DNA from: Nitrospirota bacterium
Lineage (GTDB): Bacteria; Nitrospirota; Thermodesulfovibrionia; Thermodesulfovibrionales; JdFR-85
DNA length: 62,113 bases
Assembly: GCA_035873375.1 (NCBI GenBank)
Contig: JAYWMQ010000030.1
Span: 1 to 62,113 of the forward strand
Reading direction: 5' to 3'
The notes under the pieces were generated by a model that did not search any database, was not told where the DNA came from, and was given only the letters and a program-made list of their open reading frames with translations. Below are positions 47,829 through 55,701 of the stretch, one piece after another (within the stretch, counting starts at the first letter, position 1; the number at the start of each line of letters is the position of its first letter). The position numbers and the translations under genes were made by a program.

Positions 47829-49421
47829 TCAGGAATCATACTTACTTGCATAGACCCTGAAATCCAGTTCATCGAATATCGAATTCTTGTATTCCAGCCA
47901 TTCAAGAAATGTTGTATCAATGGTATCAGTCAGGAATGCGTCAACTAATTTATTAAAGTTCAGGATATGCTCCCTTGTCCTTTTTGCCGAGTATTCCGTA
48001 GCAGTCTTTGTTGTCATCAAAAATGCCCAGTCACTGCTTTGAGCAAGCAGCAGTTCCCGGGTTAATTGATTCAGTACCCGTTCCCTTACAAGGTCGGTCT
48101 CGCTGTAATGCTTGTTTGCAAGGCCCTCCAGTGTATCGGCCATATAATGCAGGTGCCTGTAAATCCAGTCGTTCTCATCATTAAGCCATACATCATAATA
48201 TCCCTCGTAACCCCAGGATGAGGGGCCTGGAGATATCACCTGGTTTTGCGGATGCAGACTCAGGTATTCCGTGGGGGTTATTGCTTTCATAAACCTGTCC
48301 TTATCAATCTCGCAAAAGAGATGGTACAGGAAGTCAGGGCCCTCAAACCACCAGTGTCCAAAAAGCTCAGCATCATAGGGTGAGACCACTACCGGGGGTC
48401 TGTCCATAAGGGTATCCAGCGTTTCAATCTGTTTTTTTCTTGCAGAATGAAAATGCAGGGCATGCTCAAATGCTTTTTTATGCGCTGACGCCGGGTCATA
48501 GGGCTTCTTGATATCAGTTGAGCCGGTAATCCTGTAATATTTAAGCCCCGTAAAGGTCCTGATTCCGTCCGGGCTGATGTATGGCTTAATATACTCAAAA
48601 TCGAGATCAAAACCCACATCCCTGTAAAAATCGCGGTAAGTGAAATCACCGGGATACCCCTCACTGGAGTCCCATACCTGTTTGGAAGATTGAGGGTCCC
48701 TGCCAAATGCCGCTACCCCGTTCATTGTATAGACAGGGGCATAAACTGAATATTTCGGTGTGGGACTGCCATTCATTAATCCGTGTGAATCGAGAAAGAA
48801 AAATCTTATGCCATGCTTCTCCAGCACCGCATCAAGACCCTCAAAATAAGCGCATTCAGGCAGCCAGATTCCCTCCGGTGATTCCCCGAAATGTTTATTA
48901 TGCGAATCGACTGCAACTTTAATCTGAACCTCAACTGCCCTGGGATTTATGCCAAGCAGGGGAAGAAAGCTATGCGTGGCCCCGCAGGTGATAATCTCTA
49001 TCCTACCCAAATCCCTGAAGTACCGATAACCGTTTAACACATTGTGATTCAGAAAACCTGTAAAAAAAGCCTTTATCTCTTTAAATCTATTATTGTAAAA
49101 AGTGGCTGCAGGCAGAAAATCCCTGTCATCGCTTAATCTCTTAATCTCTTTTTCAGACAGCTCAATAAGCTTGTCCAGATGTTTCAGGTATTGCTCCGTG
49201 AGGTATTCGTCCGAGAGCATCTCCAACAAAGGCGGAGTTATTGACACGGTTAATCTGAAATCAATATTTCCGTCAACCATCTTCTTCATCTTCATAAGCA
49301 GGGGGATATACGTTTCGGAAATGGCTTCAAAGAGCCAATGCTCTTCCAAAAAATAGTCGTACTCGGGATGTTTTACAAAGGGGAGGTGTGAATGCAGTAC
49401 AGGAATCCAGTAACCTTTCAT
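47829..49421 (-). CDS. GH57 alpha-glucan branching-type enzyme
   Basis: A 530-residue family 57 glycoside hydrolase, in the group of archaeal/bacterial 1,4-alpha-glucan branching enzymes. It begins with LHSHLPFVKHPEYD. The nucleophile Glu is in GIWLPECAYFEG (about residue 186) and the acid/base Asp in SPYDAELFGHWWFEGP (about 353). A C-terminal helical DUF1957-type domain holds the conserved SSDWAFL. It likely introduces alpha-1,6 branches in glycogen made by GlgA, encoded 850 bp away on the other strand. Branching versus amylase activity cannot be told from sequence alone. It follows DUF4912 by 13 bp. Confidence 0.88.
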   Translation of the reverse strand: MKGYWIPVLHSHLPFVKHPEYDYFLEEHWLFEAISETYIPLLMKMKKMVDGNIDFRLTVSITPPLLEMLSDEYLTEQYLKHLDKLIELSEKEIKRLSDDRDFLPAATFYNNRFKEIKAFFTGFLNHNVLNGYRYFRDLGRIEIITCGATHSFLPLLGINPRAVEVQIKVAVDSHNKHFGESPEGIWLPECAYFEGLDAVLEKHGIRFFFLDSHGLMNGSPTPKYSVYAPVYTMNGVAAFGRDPQSSKQVWDSSEGYPGDFTYRDFYRDVGFDLDFEYIKPYISPDGIRTFTGLKYYRITGSTDIKKPYDPASAHKKAFEHALHFHSARKKQIETLDTLMDRPPVVVSPYDAELFGHWWFEGPDFLYHLFCEIDKDRFMKAITPTEYLSLHPQNQVISPGPSSWGYEGYYDVWLNDENDWIYRHLHYMADTLEGLANKHYSETDLVRERVLNQLTRELLLAQSSDWAFLMTTKTATEYSAKRTREHILNFNKLVDAFLTDTIDTTFLEWLEYKNSIFDELDFRVYASKYDS

Positions 49422-49434
49422 GATCTTTTTCGGA

Positions 49435-50016
49435 TTAAGAATTTTTGGCCCTTAATGTTTCACTGAAAGCAGAAATTCCATGCCCTGCCCGGGTCTCTTC
49501 ATAATAGTTCCGGAGGGCCGTCTTTTCTGCAATCCCCGATGATGATATATCACGAGTGCCCCCACTTCCTGATACCCATACAGTGCCGCCAAAGCCTTTT
49601 ATTCTTTCCATCCAGATTTCATCTCCAGGCCTTGCAGTCTCAAGAGAAGGGACCAAGACAGTCCTTGATTTTAACAGCCCGGCAAATTCGCCATTCTTTA
49701 ATATACCGATTTCTGCAACAAGGGGTTTAAATGATGCAGGATACTTGATATAGTTTTTACCAACCCTCTCTTTTACTTCAAATGAAGAGACCTCTCTCCG
49801 GCTGTCTCTCCCGAAAACTCTTATCATTAATTCAGCAGAACCGATGTTTAATTCCCGGAGCCTGCCATTGAGTAACTTATCCGTTATTTCCCAGTAGACA
49901 AAACTCATATCAGCATTAACCGGCATTATTACAATCGTATCAATATTGTAGCCTTTAGGAATATCTTTATCTTCCATGCTGTTTTCAGACTCTTTCCTGA
50001 CCTTATGTTCCATCAT
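49435..50016 (-). CDS. DUF4912 domain protein
   Basis: A 193-residue protein with a DUF4912 domain, recognisable by TIVIMPVNADMSFVYWEITD (about 27-46) and the later IGILKNGEFAGLLKSRTVLVPS. DUF4912 proteins often sit beside GH57 genes. The fold looks like a carbohydrate-binding beta sandwich, and a glucan-binding role is inference. The C-terminal 50 residues are low complexity. It starts the minus-strand unit with the GH57 gene and diverges from glgA. Confidence 0.82.
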   Translation of the reverse strand: MMEHKVRKESENSMEDKDIPKGYNIDTIVIMPVNADMSFVYWEITDKLLNGRLRELNIGSAELMIRVFGRDSRREVSSFEVKERVGKNYIKYPASFKPLVAEIGILKNGEFAGLLKSRTVLVPSLETARPGDEIWMERIKGFGGTVWVSGSGGTRDISSSGIAEKTALRNYYEETRAGHGISAFSETLRAKNS

Positions 50017-50165
50017 TAACCCCGGGGGTTTTTCGATTTCAAGCGGGTAGAAACTCCTGAACCTCTAAAAAGAACTTTTTTCCCAGTGGTAAGCTAACAA
50101 AAGGCTGTAGTCCCTGTCAACCTGAGGTACGAAACAGTGAAACTCCCCCTCTGTCTTTATTAATG

Positions 50166-50194
50166 TTGTATCAGCGTTTTCCTTATGGTATACT
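50166..50194 (+). promoter_or_regulatory. Predicted sigma-70 promoter of glgA
   Basis: TTGTAT (50166-50171), a 17-bp spacer and TATACT (50189-50194) preceded by tgg, an extended -10. It lies 76 bp before the glgA ATG, in the gap divergent from DUF4912. Confidence 0.55.
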
Positions 50195-50270
50195 CTCTTT
50201 AGCGCCTCTATGCCCTTGGCAAATCAGGGGTTTTCTGTAATTTTACCAGAGTTTTTTAAGGAATAAAGAT

Positions 50271-51743
50271 ATGTTTATTGTCATGGTTGCAACAGAGTGT
50301 GCTCCGGTGGCCAAAGTTGGCGGCCTTGCTGATGTGGTCTTCGGACTCAGCCGTGAGCTTGAGGTCAGGGGGAATTCCGTAGAGATTATACTCCCCAAGT
50401 ATGACTGCATGAGATACGACCATATCTGCGGGCTTCAGGAGGCATTTCATGACCTCTGGGTACCTTTTTACGATCAGTGGATACACTGCTCTGTCTTCTT
50501 CGGCTTCGTACACGGAAGAAAGTGTTTCTTCATCGAACCCCATTCGCATAATAATTTTTTCAACCGCGGGATTTACTATGGTCATCCGGATGATCCGGAA
50601 CGGTTCGCCTTCTTTTGCAGGGCGGCACTTGAATTTATGCTCAAGTCAAACAAGCAGCCCGACATCATCCACTGCCACGACTGGCAGACGGGTCTTTTAC
50701 CTGTACTCCTGTTTGACATATATAAATACCTGGGCATGTCCCATCCCCGCGTCTGTTACACCCTCCACAACCTCAAACATCAGGGTGTAACAGGAGGGCA
50801 CATACTGCGTGCGGCCGGTTTAAACCGGTCTGATTACTATTTTAATCAGGACCGCCTTCAGGACAATTTCAACCCATCTGCAATAAATCTGATGAAGGGA
50901 GGGATCGTTTACTCCAACTTTGTAACCACGGTATCTCCGGGATATGCCTGGGAAATACAGAACACAGACCTCGGGTACGGCCTCAACCATACCCTGCACG
51001 TACATGGCCAGAAGTTTGGAGGTGTCCTCAACGGCATTGATTACGATGTATGGAACCCTGAAATTGACTGCTATATACCGTATAATTACGGCATTGACAG
51101 CCTTGACGTCAAATACGGCAATAAAGAGGCTCTTCGCCACCGGTTGTTGCTAAGGCAGGATTTTAAACCTCTCATCTCGTATATAGGCAGGCTGGACCAC
51201 CAGAAAGGGGTCGACCTTATAAAGCATGCGATCTTTTATGCACTGGATAACGGTTGTCAGTTTGTGCTGCTCGGCTCAAGCCCTGATCCCGGAATTAACG
51301 ACTCTTTCCGGCACCTCAAGCACCATTTAAACAACAATCCTGATTGCCATCTTGAGATAGGATACAATGAGGAACTGTCACACCTGATTTATGCCGGCGC
51401 TGATATGATAGTCATTCCCAGCCTGTTTGAGCCGTGCGGACTGACGCAGATGATCGCCATGAAATACGGAACTGTCCCCATTGTAAGGGCAACGGGTGGA
51501 TTAAAGGATACGGTCTTTGATGCCGACTATTCAGACAAGCCCTATAATGAACGAAACGGGTATGTATTCAATGATGCAAACCGTGAGGGACTGGAATCCG
51601 CCATGCACCGTGCTATCGGTATGTGGCATGCATATCCTCAATACTTCAGGGAGTTGATGGTAAATGGAATGAGGTACGACTATTCATGGAACCATCCCGG
51701 CCAGCATTACATGAATATTTACGAATACATCCGGGAGAAGTGA
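50271..51743 (+). CDS. glgA: Glycogen synthase GlgA
   Basis: A 490-residue GT5 glycosyltransferase that extends alpha-1,4-glucan from a nucleotide-glucose. KVGGL at residues 15-19 is the donor-binding loop, PDIIHCHDWQTGLLP and NGIDYDVWNP are family stretches, and PSLFEPCGLTQ near the C-terminus contains the catalytic Glu motif. A ttaaggaata site precedes the ATG. It sits between the GH57/DUF4912 unit and the GH13/isomerase unit, both on the other strand. Confidence 0.94.
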   Translation: MFIVMVATECAPVAKVGGLADVVFGLSRELEVRGNSVEIILPKYDCMRYDHICGLQEAFHDLWVPFYDQWIHCSVFFGFVHGRKCFFIEPHSHNNFFNRGIYYGHPDDPERFAFFCRAALEFMLKSNKQPDIIHCHDWQTGLLPVLLFDIYKYLGMSHPRVCYTLHNLKHQGVTGGHILRAAGLNRSDYYFNQDRLQDNFNPSAINLMKGGIVYSNFVTTVSPGYAWEIQNTDLGYGLNHTLHVHGQKFGGVLNGIDYDVWNPEIDCYIPYNYGIDSLDVKYGNKEALRHRLLLRQDFKPLISYIGRLDHQKGVDLIKHAIFYALDNGCQFVLLGSSPDPGINDSFRHLKHHLNNNPDCHLEIGYNEELSHLIYAGADMIVIPSLFEPCGLTQMIAMKYGTVPIVRATGGLKDTVFDADYSDKPYNERNGYVFNDANREGLESAMHRAIGMWHAYPQYFRELMVNGMRYDYSWNHPGQHYMNIYEYIREK

Positions 51744-51777
51744 ATTTAACACTTATCAAAGAGACAACCCCGCCCAT

Positions 51778-53082
51778 TTAATCCTCCAGCCCCGGATCCC
51801 TTGCGGTTAAGAGCACTATGCCCTCTCCAGGCTGCAATTCGTATGAAAACGGTTCGGGGATGTAGTCAAGTGGATTCTCCGGTGATACATCATTCAGCGG
51901 AGACCTTGCCTGAACGAATTCATAGAGGCTGTCGGCATAAAAATGCTGCCTGTTATGGATGTCCTTATTCAGAATAACGAGGGCCTCCTCGTGTGTAGTA
52001 GTGGATGCCTTCCACATGAGCAGGACATTGGAGTTACTGTGGGGCAACATCTCGGTTGGGGCATCTTCCTGAAAGATTGCATACTGCTCCTTGATCCTGT
52101 TGACCTTCTCTATAAAAGGCATCAGGTCGATACCGGTCTCCTCCCAATCCTCCGGCCTTGTCTTGACCACATGGAGCTTTTTGCGAAAACCGAATTCAAA
52201 TCCTATGGGCATCATAACCCCTGCGGAGTAGAGTGCAGAGAAGAGATATCGTTGTTTGAGACCGTTTATATTGCCATGAAGTTCCTCGCAGAGCCTCACT
52301 GTATCATGGCTTTCCGGAAAACTGATTGACGGGGTTATCTCCCGTGTAAGGTGATACTGTTCCATCAGCCAGGGACTGTTAAAATCCCACCATTTGGAGC
52401 TGTTGAATATATAATCAAAGCCGGCGCTGGCGGTCTTTCTGGTCTGGTCTGCCGGACATCCGAGGGTTTCGGCAAAAAAGAGCACATCCGGATAGATTGC
52501 CCTTGTCTCGCTAATGAGCCTCTTCCAGAAGCTTTTCGGGACCTGATAGGCGGCATCACACCTAAACCCCTTGAAGCCGAGCTTGATTAAAAATGTAACC
52601 ACCTTTAGAAAAAACTGAAACAGCCCTTCCTTGTCCCGTGTATTCCTGTGATCAAACCTTGCCAGGTCCTTCCATACAACCCTTTTCCCGTTTTCATCGC
52701 AGAATGGATGTGCAACCTTTCCGTCTTCCTCCCACTGAAACCATTCAGGGTGTTCCTGTATCAGGTCTGAATCAACGGCACAATGATTAATCACCAGGTC
52801 TATCATCATCCTGAGCCCCAGTTTCCCCGCAGTCTCAATGGCCCCTTCCACCTGTTGCCGGGGAGATTTTTTAGTGCGCGTATCTATCAGCAGGGGGTTA
52901 AAGCTGAAGTAATTCTTTATCGAATACAGGCTGCCGGAGGAGCCGGGGAGATGTATGGGATTAACAAATATCCAGTTAAAGCCCATATCAGAGGCCCGTA
53001 CCAGATGTCTTTCCCATTCAGTAAACCGTCCTGACAGCAGGGGAAACAGATTGTAAATAATCATCTTCTCAGGTTTTCTCAT
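51778..53082 (-). CDS. GH13 alpha-amylase family enzyme
   Basis: A protein of about 434 residues with the GH13 barrel. Region I is DLVINHCAVDS, region II GFRCDAAYQVP with the nucleophile Asp, region III FAETLG with the acid/base Glu, region IV FPESHD. The C-terminal beta domain is present. There is no signal peptide, so it works in the cytoplasm, probably on glycogen or maltodextrin. I chose ATG 53082, after ttaaggagaaggg and 11 bp beyond the isomerase stop; the longer frame would overlap that gene. The exact reaction (hydrolase or transferase) is open. Confidence 0.88.
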   Translation of the reverse strand: MRKPEKMIIYNLFPLLSGRFTEWERHLVRASDMGFNWIFVNPIHLPGSSGSLYSIKNYFSFNPLLIDTRTKKSPRQQVEGAIETAGKLGLRMMIDLVINHCAVDSDLIQEHPEWFQWEEDGKVAHPFCDENGKRVVWKDLARFDHRNTRDKEGLFQFFLKVVTFLIKLGFKGFRCDAAYQVPKSFWKRLISETRAIYPDVLFFAETLGCPADQTRKTASAGFDYIFNSSKWWDFNSPWLMEQYHLTREITPSISFPESHDTVRLCEELHGNINGLKQRYLFSALYSAGVMMPIGFEFGFRKKLHVVKTRPEDWEETGIDLMPFIEKVNRIKEQYAIFQEDAPTEMLPHSNSNVLLMWKASTTTHEEALVILNKDIHNRQHFYADSLYEFVQARSPLNDVSPENPLDYIPEPFSYELQPGEGIVLLTARDPGLED

Positions 53083-53093
53083 CACCCTTCTCC

Positions 53094-53897
53094 TTAAATA
53101 AACATTTGGTATAGTTTGTTGCGCGCCTGGTTGAGCAGCGAGCGGGGTTGCGGCCACTGTTCAAGGATTACAGAGCCTGAAAACCCGCGTCTCTTTATCA
53201 GCTCCACAAATCCCTGTATACCCGAGGGGTCTTCCCTTGAAGGCCCGGTAAAGAGCGTCAGATGGCTGTCAAAGTCGCCATAGTTTTCGTGCATATGGAT
53301 ATGGATAACCGGCACCAGCGGATCGAGCTGCTCAACGAATCCCAGGTAGTTGTTACGGGTTGCACTGCATAGATTGGCATGTCCTATATCAAGGCACATC
53401 CCCACATGTGCAACCTTCGCAGCCCCCATCTCCCTGAAGAGTCCAAACAGCCTGTTGAAATCATCCGGAGGGGTAAGTGGCGTGTTTTCTATGGAGAGCT
53501 TTATACCGATCTTTGCTGAAAGCATTACAATCGGGGTAATCGCCTTCACATAACTATCCAGCCCCTCATCAGTATAGAGATGAAGATTAAGCAATGTTGC
53601 CCCGATATCCTGTGCAAACCCAAACTCATTGATCAGCAGTCCATGGGCTTCAGGTATCATGGGATTGGCCCTTAATGATGCATGGACAGACAGGGCAATG
53701 TCGTGCGCCACAGCCGTGTTTTTGATATAACAGCGTGTCTCGGTCCCCATATCACTTACATCCCAACCCCCGTCTGATTCGTGCTTGTCGGGAAACCACT
53801 CAAAGGCATCAAAACCGTTTGCTACCGCATATTCAAAAGGCAGCGCAGGGGCAGGGGATGAAAAGGCAGTCTGGTTACCGATCCTTACCTGTTTCAT
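53094..53897 (-). CDS. Sugar phosphate isomerase/epimerase-like TIM barrel
   Basis: A 267-residue xylose-isomerase-like TIM-barrel protein. Metal-binding residues are suggested by LSIENTPLTPP (Glu), CLDIGHANLC (Asp, His), VIHIHMHENYGDFDSHL (His) and VILEQWPQ (Glu). These fit sugar isomerases, epimerases and endonuclease IV relatives. It is first in a two-gene unit with the GH13 enzyme, which suggests work on a sugar. The substrate is unknown. The start is ATG 53897 or an ATG 9 bases upstream; neither has a ribosome site. Confidence 0.8.
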   Translation of the reverse strand: MKQVRIGNQTAFSSPAPALPFEYAVANGFDAFEWFPDKHESDGGWDVSDMGTETRCYIKNTAVAHDIALSVHASLRANPMIPEAHGLLINEFGFAQDIGATLLNLHLYTDEGLDSYVKAITPIVMLSAKIGIKLSIENTPLTPPDDFNRLFGLFREMGAAKVAHVGMCLDIGHANLCSATRNNYLGFVEQLDPLVPVIHIHMHENYGDFDSHLTLFTGPSREDPSGIQGFVELIKRRGFSGSVILEQWPQPRSLLNQARNKLYQMFI

Positions 53898-54016
53898 AAT
53901 AACCATAATAACAGAACTTCACCTTTATGGTGAACCATTATTAATAAACCGGCAAATAAATACAGAGTTTTTAGCTGGTTAAAAGTTTGTTGCACAAACA
54001 GAAAAAAAACGATATA

Positions 54017-54090
54017 TGTCATTCTGAATTTATTTCAGAATCTCTAAGAATCAATGACTTATGAGACCCTGAAACAAGTTCAGGGTGACA
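54017..54090. repeat. Palindromic intergenic repeat (double hairpin)
   Basis: Arms 54017-54044 and 54063-54090 are imperfect reverse complements, and each holds its own hairpin (ctgaatttatttcag on the left, cctgaaacaagttcagg on the right). This pattern of short mobile palindromic repeats is common between genes in many bacteria. The remainder of the gene-free stretch 53898-54376 shows nothing else but the tRNA promoter. Confidence 0.65.
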
Positions 54091-54336
54091 AAACAAGAGT
54101 TTACACAACAAGTTCTTAAGTGGTTGATTTTGACGAATATGTCTCTCTGAATAGTTGCCGGGTTATTAATACACAATCGATACACTCCTCCTCTTTCCTT
54201 CTCAAATTCACTCTCTGTAAAGAGAGACTGATTCATCTTTTAAAAAGAGGCCTCATCAGGTTATAATCCCTTGACTCAGGCCATGGCCCCCCAGAAAGGG
54301 AGGGAGTGACTTAAACGTGGTTCGGGCTCACTGTAA

Positions 54337-54366
54337 TTGACCGGCTGCTGAAAAATCATTTAAAAT
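54337..54366 (+). promoter_or_regulatory. Predicted promoter of tRNA-Leu
   Basis: TTGACC (54337-54342), an 18-bp spacer and TAAAAT (54361-54366). The tRNA begins 11 bases after the -10 box, a fitting start distance. Confidence 0.6.
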
Positions 54367-54376
54367 TAACCATATT

Positions 54377-54461
54377 GCGAGAGTGGCGGAACTGGCAGAC
54401 GCGCTGGACTTAGGATCCAGTGGGATTTCCCATAGGGGTTCGACTCCCCTCTCTCGCACCA
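54377..54461 (+). tRNA. tRNA-Leu (anticodon UAG)
   Basis: An 85-base tRNA with acceptor stem GCGAGAG / CTCTCGC, D-arm with tggcggaactggcaga, anticodon stem ctgga/tccag around loop ct-TAG-ga (anticodon 54411-54413), a long variable arm (tgggatttccca) typical of class II tRNA-Leu, the T-loop ggttcgactcc, and an encoded CCA end. It reads CUN codons. Confidence 0.96.
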
Positions 54462-54583
54462 CCCTGAATGCAAACCCGCCTGATATATATCTGAGAGAGG
54501 AGTTTATCATATCGCTTCCAACAACCATTTATCTCTGCATTCGGGTTATAATATAAAAACACACCCCGGCAGGAGGAATTAAG

Positions 54584-55303
54584 ATAACGGAAACAGGAAC
54601 GGAAAGCAATCTCACTGAAAAAAAAGGACCCTCCCTGACCGAGGGTCAGACAGCCATCTTCGGAGGCACATTCAACCCAATCCACTTTGGCCACCTGAGG
54701 GCAGCAGAAGAGGTGAGAGAGGCCCTCGGACTGAGTAAAGTCATATTTATCCCCTCCTGCGTTCCTCCGCTCAAGTCCGGAGACCTTGCCGAAGTCCACT
54801 GCAGACTCGAGATGGTCAGACTCGCTATCAGGGATAATCCGTATTTCGAACTCTCGGATATGGAGTGCCGCCGGGGCGAAAAGTCATACACTGTCAGGAC
54901 CCTTGAGGAATTAAAGGAACAACACCCCTCGATAGAGCCTCTCTTTATCCTTGGTGTTGATGCATTTCTGGACATCCCAAACTGGTACCAGCCGGAAAGA
55001 CTCATACAGCTCTGTGATTTTATCGTGGTTAACAGGCCGCCCTACAGTATAGAGGAGATTTTGAGGTCCCCCTTTCTTAAGGACGAGGGAATGCGCCTGT
55101 CAAGGGAGACGCAGGCACTGCTGAGTCTGAAGAGCGGCCGGAAGGTGATATCCATAAACTGTACTTCCATTGGAATATCCGCCTCTGATATCAGGGATAG
55201 GTTAAAAAAAGGGATGAGCATAAAATACCTGTTGCCTGAATCAGTGGAATCCTATATAATTTCTAATAAGCTTTACAATAATCTGCAGAGTGAAAGGTGG
55301 TGA
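54584..55303 (+). CDS. nadD: Nicotinate-nucleotide adenylyltransferase NadD, non-canonical start
   Basis: NadD makes deamido-NAD in NAD synthesis. The essential nucleotide-binding motif FGGTFNPIHFGHLRAAEEV and the C-terminal SIGISASDIRDRLKKG are present. No ATG, GTG or TTG lies in frame between the upstream stop (54554-54556) and the motif; the first standard start (GTG 54713) would delete the motif. Two candidates remain: ATA 54584, seven bases after a perfect aggagg, or CTG 54635, six bases after aagga. I use the first because of its spacing. An ATG-to-ATA change or a base error is the simplest explanation. Its stop overlaps rsfS. Confidence 0.88.
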   Translation: MTETGTESNLTEKKGPSLTEGQTAIFGGTFNPIHFGHLRAAEEVREALGLSKVIFIPSCVPPLKSGDLAEVHCRLEMVRLAIRDNPYFELSDMECRRGEKSYTVRTLEELKEQHPSIEPLFILGVDAFLDIPNWYQPERLIQLCDFIVVNRPPYSIEEILRSPFLKDEGMRLSRETQALLSLKSGRKVISINCTSIGISASDIRDRLKKGMSIKYLLPESVESYIISNKLYNNLQSERW

Positions 55304-55680
55304 TTGCTTTAAAAAGCATGGAGAAAGCAAGGTTGGCGGTCAAGGCCGCCCTGGATAAAAAGGCTAAAAATGTTTTAATGCTGGAGCTGAAGGATCTGTC
55401 CATCATGTCGGATTATTTTGTGATATGCTCTGGCGAGAGCACAACGCATGTAAGGGCGATAGTTGATAATATTGAAGAGGAATTCCGGCTGAAGAAGATA
55501 AAACCATCCGGAATTGAGGGGTATAAAATGAGCCAGTGGGTATTGATGGACTACAGTGACGTGATAGTCCATGTCTTTGAAGAGGAGACAAGGGCCTTTT
55601 ATGAACTTGAAAAGCTCTGGCTTGATGCCCCGAGAATAGACATCAAGGAAGAAAACCTGCAGGGCCATGGCAACTATTAA
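55297..55680 (+). CDS. rsfS: Ribosome silencing factor RsfS
   Basis: A 127-residue RsfS/Iojap protein that binds uL14 on the 50S subunit and blocks subunit joining in starved cells. Family stretches DYFVICSGESTTHVRAIVDNI and GYKMSQWVLMDYSDVIVHVF are intact. A GTG at 55297 overlaps the nadD stop; ATG 55318 is an alternative start. NadD-RsfS adjacency is common in bacteria and supports both calls. Confidence 0.93.
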   Translation: MVIALKSMEKARLAVKAALDKKAKNVLMLELKDLSIMSDYFVICSGESTTHVRAIVDNIEEEFRLKKIKPSGIEGYKMSQWVLMDYSDVIVHVFEEETRAFYELEKLWLDAPRIDIKEENLQGHGNY

Positions 55681-55701
55681 GGAAGAGAGGTATTATCACT
55701 G

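Noticed and set aside
53082-53157. Longer start of the GH13 gene at 53157
   Set aside because: The added 25 residues are low complexity and overlap the isomerase gene. ATG 53082 has a good ribosome site just beyond that gene's stop.
54713-55303. nadD starting at GTG 54713
   Set aside because: This start removes the GGTFNP and HFGH nucleotide-binding motifs that the enzyme needs, so it cannot be the true start of a working NadD.
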